From NCBI GenBank assembly GCA_016183655.1, contig JACPEH010000013.1, forward strand, positions 62,001 through 126,000: a stretch of DNA of 64,000 bases, in the 5' to 3' direction. The notes under the pieces were generated by a model. The model made no database searches. It had not been told where the DNA came from and saw only the letters and a program-made list of their open reading frames with translations. The position numbers and the translations under genes were made by a program. This stretch comes from Rhodocyclales bacterium (GTDB lineage Bacteria; Pseudomonadota; Gammaproteobacteria; Burkholderiales; Rhodocyclaceae). Shown piece after piece: positions 60,822 through 64,000 of this stretch; within the stretch, counting starts at the first letter, position 1; each line of letters begins with the position of its first letter.

Positions 60822-61937
60822 ATGCTGATCGGCGTACCCAGGGAAATCAAGGTTCATGAATACCGCGTCGGGCTGACGCCGGGCAGCGTGCGCGAGGCGG
60901 TCGCCCACGGCCACCGGGTGCTGGTCGAGAAGGGCGCCGGCGCCGGCATCGGCCTTGCCGACGACGCCTACCTCGCCGCCGGCGCCGAACTCGCCGAAAA
61001 CGCCGAAGAAGTCTTCGCCCGCGCCGAGCTGATCGTCAAGGTCAAGGAACCGCAGCCGGCCGAATGCCGCCTGCTGCGCGCCGGGCAGGCGCTGTTCACC
61101 TACCTGCACCTGGCCCCCGACCCGGAGCAGACCCGCCTGCTGCTCGCCTCCGGAACCACGGCGATCGCCTACGAGACGGTGACCGCCGCCGGCGGCGGCC
61201 TGCCGCTGCTGGCGCCGATGAGCGAGGTCGCCGGCCGCATGGCGATCCAGGCCGGCGCCGCCTGCCTGGAGAAGGAGAAGGGCGGCGCCGGCCTGCTCCT
61301 CGGCGGCGTTCCCGGCGTGCCGCCGGCAAAGGTGGTGATCCTCGGCGGCGGCACCGTCGGCACCAACGCCGCGCAGATCGCCGTCGGCGTCGGCGCCGAA
61401 GTGGCGGTCTTCGATCGCTCGCTGGAACGCCTGCGCCAGCTCGACGCCCGTTTCGGCAATCGCCTGCGCACGCTGCACCCGACGCAGGAAAGCATCGAGC
61501 GCCACGTCCTCGATGCCGATCTCGTCGTCGGCGCCGCGCTGGTCCCCGGCGCCGCTGCACCGAAGCTGGTGACGGCGGCGATGGTGCGCGCGATGCGCCC
61601 CGGCTCGGTGCTGGTCGACGTCTCGATCGACCAGGGCGGCTGCTTCGAGACCAGCCGCCCGACGACGCACGCGGCACCGACCTACCTGGTAGACGGCGTC
61701 GTCCACTACTGTGTCGCCAACATGCCCGGCGCCGTCGCCCGCACCTCGACCTTCGCCCTCAACAACGCCACGCTGCCCTTCGTGCTGGCACTCGCCGACA
61801 AGGGCTGGCGGCAGGCGATGCGCGACGATCCGCACCTGCGCGCCGGCCTCAACGTAATCGACGGCGCGCTCACCTGCGCGCCGGTGGCGGAAGCCCTGGG
61901 ATTGGTTTTCAGCGAGCCGATGGCGAAGCTCGCCTGA
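60822..61937 (+). CDS. ald: Alanine dehydrogenase
   Basis: This NAD-dependent enzyme interconverts alanine with pyruvate and ammonia. The 371 residues contain GVPREIKVHEYRVGLTPGSV, VKVKEPQPAE with the catalytic Lys, YLHLAPDPEQT, APMSEVAGRMAIQAGA, and the Rossmann loop VVILGGGTVGTNAAQIA. VDVSIDQGGCFETSRPTTHA and a CVANMPGAVARTSTFALNNA segment with catalytic Asn/Asp region follow. The length is normal. A GGGAGAAG ribosome site lies 6 bp ahead. It is monocistronic. With NAD-GDH it gives two amino-acid-deaminating dehydrogenases in the window. Confidence 0.96.
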   Translation: MLIGVPREIKVHEYRVGLTPGSVREAVAHGHRVLVEKGAGAGIGLADDAYLAAGAELAENAEEVFARAELIVKVKEPQPAECRLLRAGQALFTYLHLAPDPEQTRLLLASGTTAIAYETVTAAGGGLPLLAPMSEVAGRMAIQAGAACLEKEKGGAGLLLGGVPGVPPAKVVILGGGTVGTNAAQIAVGVGAEVAVFDRSLERLRQLDARFGNRLRTLHPTQESIERHVLDADLVVGAALVPGAAAPKLVTAAMVRAMRPGSVLVDVSIDQGGCFETSRPTTHAAPTYLVDGVVHYCVANMPGAVARTSTFALNNATLPFVLALADKGWRQAMRDDPHLRAGLNVIDGALTCAPVAEALGLVFSEPMAKLA

Positions 61938-62105
61938 CGCCGATGGCGCCGGCGATAAATCCATTGCATCGCAACATTCAACAACGCCGAGGAAAATACG
62001 ACTTTAGTAATAGAACGTCGTCATCGCATTTTGCGCTGCATCAATAAATCCGCAACACAAGGGGCATAGCATGTTTCCTGACAGCAAACCAACCAGGAGC
62101 ATGTC

Positions 62106-62303
62106 ATGGCAACGCCGAAAGCCCCCTCGATCACCTTCTCCGAAGCCCGCGACGCCTTCGTCAAGGCCCTCACCGACTACCAGACCGCCACCCGCGACAT
62201 GAGCCTGGCGCTGCAGCGCATCTCCGATCGCACCTCGTCGTTCTACCAGTCGCTGCAGACGGTCGTAAACACGACGGGATCGATGATCGTGCCGCGGCGC
62301 TGA
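62106..62303 (+). CDS. Small orphan helical protein
   Basis: This 65-residue soluble protein is not recognised. It is mostly one amphipathic helix (EARDAFVKALTDYQTATRDM then SLALQRISDRTSSFYQSLQ), with Thr/Pro-rich ends. AGGAG lies 6 bp before the ATG, and its composition follows coding-style third-position bias, so it is probably expressed. The gene stands alone in a 515-bp stretch between ald and pyrD; nothing else is seen in 61938-62105 or 62304-62451. It could be a small phasin-like or coiled-coil adaptor, but that is only shape-based. Confidence 0.6.
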   Translation: MATPKAPSITFSEARDAFVKALTDYQTATRDMSLALQRISDRTSSFYQSLQTVVNTTGSMIVPRR

Positions 62304-62451
62304 AGCCTCGGCCAGCGGCACGGCATCGTCCTTGCCGTTTCCCGATGTCACGGGCGAAACGCACCCGGCGGCACCGGCTGCCGGCCGGGTAGCCCGCAGC
62401 ACAGCCCGCAGTACAGCCCATTTCGATGCTGCATTGCGGTAAAATTGCGGG

Positions 62452-63492
62452 ATGCTCTATCCCCTGATCCGCAAATTCTTCTTCTCGCTCGACGCCGAGA
62501 ATGCCCACGGCATCGGCATGAGCGGCGTTTCCCTGCTTTCCTGCACCGGCCTTGCCGGCGTGTTGGCAAAACCGGTGCCGGCCTGCCCGGTCGAGGTGAT
62601 GGGGCTGAAGTTCCCCAACCCGGTCGGACTGGCCGCCGGCCTCGACAAGAACGGCGATCACATCGACGGGCTGGCCGCGCTCGGTTTCGGCTTCCTCGAA
62701 ATCGGCACGATCACGCCGCGCCCGCAGCCCGGCAACCCGCGCCCGCGGCTGTTCCGCATCCCGGAGAAGCAGGCCATCATCAACCGCATGGGCTTCAACA
62801 ACGAGGGCGTCGACAAGCTGATCGCCAACGTCCGCGCGGCAAAATTTCCGCAACGGGGCGGCATCCTCGGCATCAACATCGGCAAGAACTTCGACACGCC
62901 GATCGAGAAGGCCGCCGACGACTACCTCGCCTGCCTGGAGAAGGTCTATCCGCTGGCCAGCTACGTCACCGTCAACATCTCCAGCCCGAACACCAAGAAC
63001 CTGCGCGAGCTGCAGAAGGACGAGGCGCTCGACGCGCTGCTGGCGCCGCTGAAGGCGGCGCAGACCCGGCTGGCCGACACGCACGGCCGCTACGTGCCGC
63101 TGGCGCTGAAGATCGCCCCCGACCTGGAGCCCGAGCAGATCACCGGCATCGCCGACCTGCTGCGCCGGCACCGCATGGACGGCGTGATCGCCACCAACAC
63201 TACCATCGCCCGTAGCGGCGTCGAGGGTCTGCCGAACGCCGCGGAAACCGGCGGCCTCTCCGGCGCGCCGCTGTTCGCCGCCTCGACCGAAGTGGTCAGG
63301 AAGCTTGCCGCGGCGCTCCAGGGCGAACTGCCGATCATCGGCGTCGGCGGCATCATGAACGGCGACGATGCGGCAGCGAAGATCGCCGCCGGGGCCAGCC
63401 TGGTGCAGTTCTATTCCGGCTTCATCTACCGTGGCCCGGATCTGGTCAGCGAGGCGGCAGCCGCGATCGCTAGAATGCCGCGCCACACCTGA
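62452..63492 (+). CDS. pyrD: Dihydroorotate dehydrogenase (quinone), class 2
   Basis: PyrD oxidises dihydroorotate to orotate in pyrimidine synthesis and passes electrons to membrane quinones. The 346-residue class 2 protein has the N-terminal membrane-association helices ([20 protein letters not shown]). It also has [59 protein letters not shown] with the catalytic Ser, [19 protein letters not shown], and [20 protein letters not shown] for FMN phosphate. It can feed ubiquinone or menaquinone. It has its own start with no adjacent partner; the rnf operon begins 86 bp downstream. Confidence 0.97.
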   Translation: MLYPLIRKFFFSLDAENAHGIGMSGVSLLSCTGLAGVLAKPVPACPVEVMGLKFPNPVGLAAGLDKNGDHIDGLAALGFGFLEIGTITPRPQPGNPRPRLFRIPEKQAIINRMGFNNEGVDKLIANVRAAKFPQRGGILGINIGKNFDTPIEKAADDYLACLEKVYPLASYVTVNISSPNTKNLRELQKDEALDALLAPLKAAQTRLADTHGRYVPLALKIAPDLEPEQITGIADLLRRHRMDGVIATNTTIARSGVEGLPNAAETGGLSGAPLFAASTEVVRKLAAALQGELPIIGVGGIMNGDDAAAKIAAGASLVQFYSGFIYRGPDLVSEAAAAIARMPRHT

Positions 63493-63528
63493 GTTTCCAA
63501 CGAAAGCCCCTGAACTGATCGCGGTTGT

Positions 63529-63542
63529 TTGATACAACTCAA
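63529..63542. promoter_or_regulatory. FNR/ANR-like box upstream of rsxA
   Basis: TTGAT-ACAA-CTCAA matches the FNR consensus TTGAT-N4-ATCAA at nine of ten defined positions. It lies 37 bp before the rsxA start. Oxygen-responsive control of an Rnf operon is plausible. Confidence 0.42.
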
Positions 63543-63578
63543 TAGCCGATAATTCGCCGCCCGTATCATTTCGCGACC

Positions 63579-64000
63579 ATGACCCACTACCTCTTCGTTC
63601 TCCTCGGCGCCGTTCTGGTGAACAACGTCGTCCTGGTGAAGATCCTCGGCCTGTGCCCCTTCATGGGGGTTTCCAAGAAACTGGAAACGGCCTTCGGCAT
63701 GGGCGCCGCGACCACCTTCGTGCTGACCGTCGCCACCGGCGCCAGCTACGTCATCGACCACTACCTGCTGATGCCCTTCGGGCTGGAGTACCTGCGTACG
63801 CTGTCGTTCATCGTCACGATCGCCGCCATCGTCCAGCTCACCGAGATGGTCATCCAGAAGACCAGCCCGGTGCTGCACCAGGTGCTCGGCATCTACCTGC
63901 CGCTGATCACCACCAACTGCGCGGTGCTCGGCGTGCCGCTGCTGAACATCGCCAACAAGAACGACTTCGTCGATTCGCTGCTGTTCGGCGCCGGCAGCGC
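63579..64000 (+). CDS. rsxA: Electron-transport complex subunit RsxA/RnfA, 3' end cut by window
   Basis: RsxA/RnfA is a six-helix inner-membrane subunit of the Rnf/Rsx complex, which couples NADH-ferredoxin electron transfer to ion movement. In some bacteria it also reduces SoxR. The first 140 residues are present: [20 protein letters not shown], the conserved cysteine motifs [16 protein letters not shown] and [16 protein letters not shown], and [12 protein letters not shown]. The frame is still open at base 64000; the family length of about 193 residues means roughly 50 are missing. This is the first gene of what should be a full rnf operon outside the window. Confidence 0.95.
   Translation, partial: MTHYLFVLLGAVLVNNVVLVKILGLCPFMGVSKKLETAFGMGAATTFVLTVATGASYVIDHYLLMPFGLEYLRTLSFIVTIAAIVQLTEMVIQKTSPVLHQVLGIYLPLITTNCAVLGVPLLNIANKNDFVDSLLFGAGS

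Overview
This 64 kb window is GC-rich, densely coding chromosomal DNA. Its gene content (SUF, FbpABC-type iron uptake, a very large NAD-glutamate dehydrogenase, PrpE with an AcuI-like reductase, Aat/Bpt, class 2 PyrD and an Rnf operon) suggests a Gram-negative proteobacterium. A betaproteobacterium of the Rhodocyclales is my best guess, but that is inference because there is no rRNA here. I saw no rRNA, tRNA, CRISPR array, prophage or intact transposase.

Layout. 1-2 kb: a truncated LysE exporter, an AT-rich GNAT gene bracketed by a 15-bp inverted repeat, and murI. 2.1-9.0 kb (minus strand): a compact five-gene signalling operon with a small membrane protein, a solute-symporter/histidine-kinase fusion, a lone receiver, a PAS/degenerate-kinase/DEDDh-exonuclease fusion and a CBS-DUF294 protein. 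9.4-16 kb: menB, a hybrid kinase with an HPt domain, a ZIP transporter, an N-formylglutamate-amidohydrolase-like protein, a LysE exporter and a MazEF-type toxin-antitoxin pair. 16.6-23 kb (minus): a SUF operon in the order rrf2-sufBCDSU-sufT-Rieske ferredoxin, divergent from a RidA gene. 23.7-32.8 kb: menC, then menE-menF-menD, followed by a second cNMP/CBS-DUF294 plus DEDDh-exonuclease pair. 32.8-37 kb: a DAACS symporter, dinB under an apparently leaderless LexA-controlled promoter, a tandem array of palindromic repeats, a DoxX protein and an FMN reductase.

37.1-41.1 kb is an AT-richer island. It holds six small minus-strand genes, mostly lipoproteins or membrane proteins, separated by attC-like sites. 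It looks like an integron cassette array with no integrase (CALIN type), and two copies of a roughly 235-bp repeat bracket part of it. After the island come NAD-GDH (41-46 kb), a PAS-GGDEF-EAL protein, an ankyrin protein, a DUF218 protein, prpE, a receiver with degenerate GGDEF and an AcuI-like reductase. 54.7-64 kb carries an NlpC/P60 hydrolase, an iron(III) ABC transporter split over three transcription units, aat-bpt, ald, a small orphan gene, pyrD and the start of rsxA.

How the genes fit together. Five menaquinone genes (menB, C, D, E, F) lie in two blocks; menA and menH are not in the window. Iron handling is represented by SUF, FbpABC and the Rieske protein. Carbon and redox metabolism is represented by PrpE/AcuI, NAD-GDH, Ald and Rnf. 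The least familiar parts are the two DUF294/exonuclease modules and the lipoprotein cassette island.
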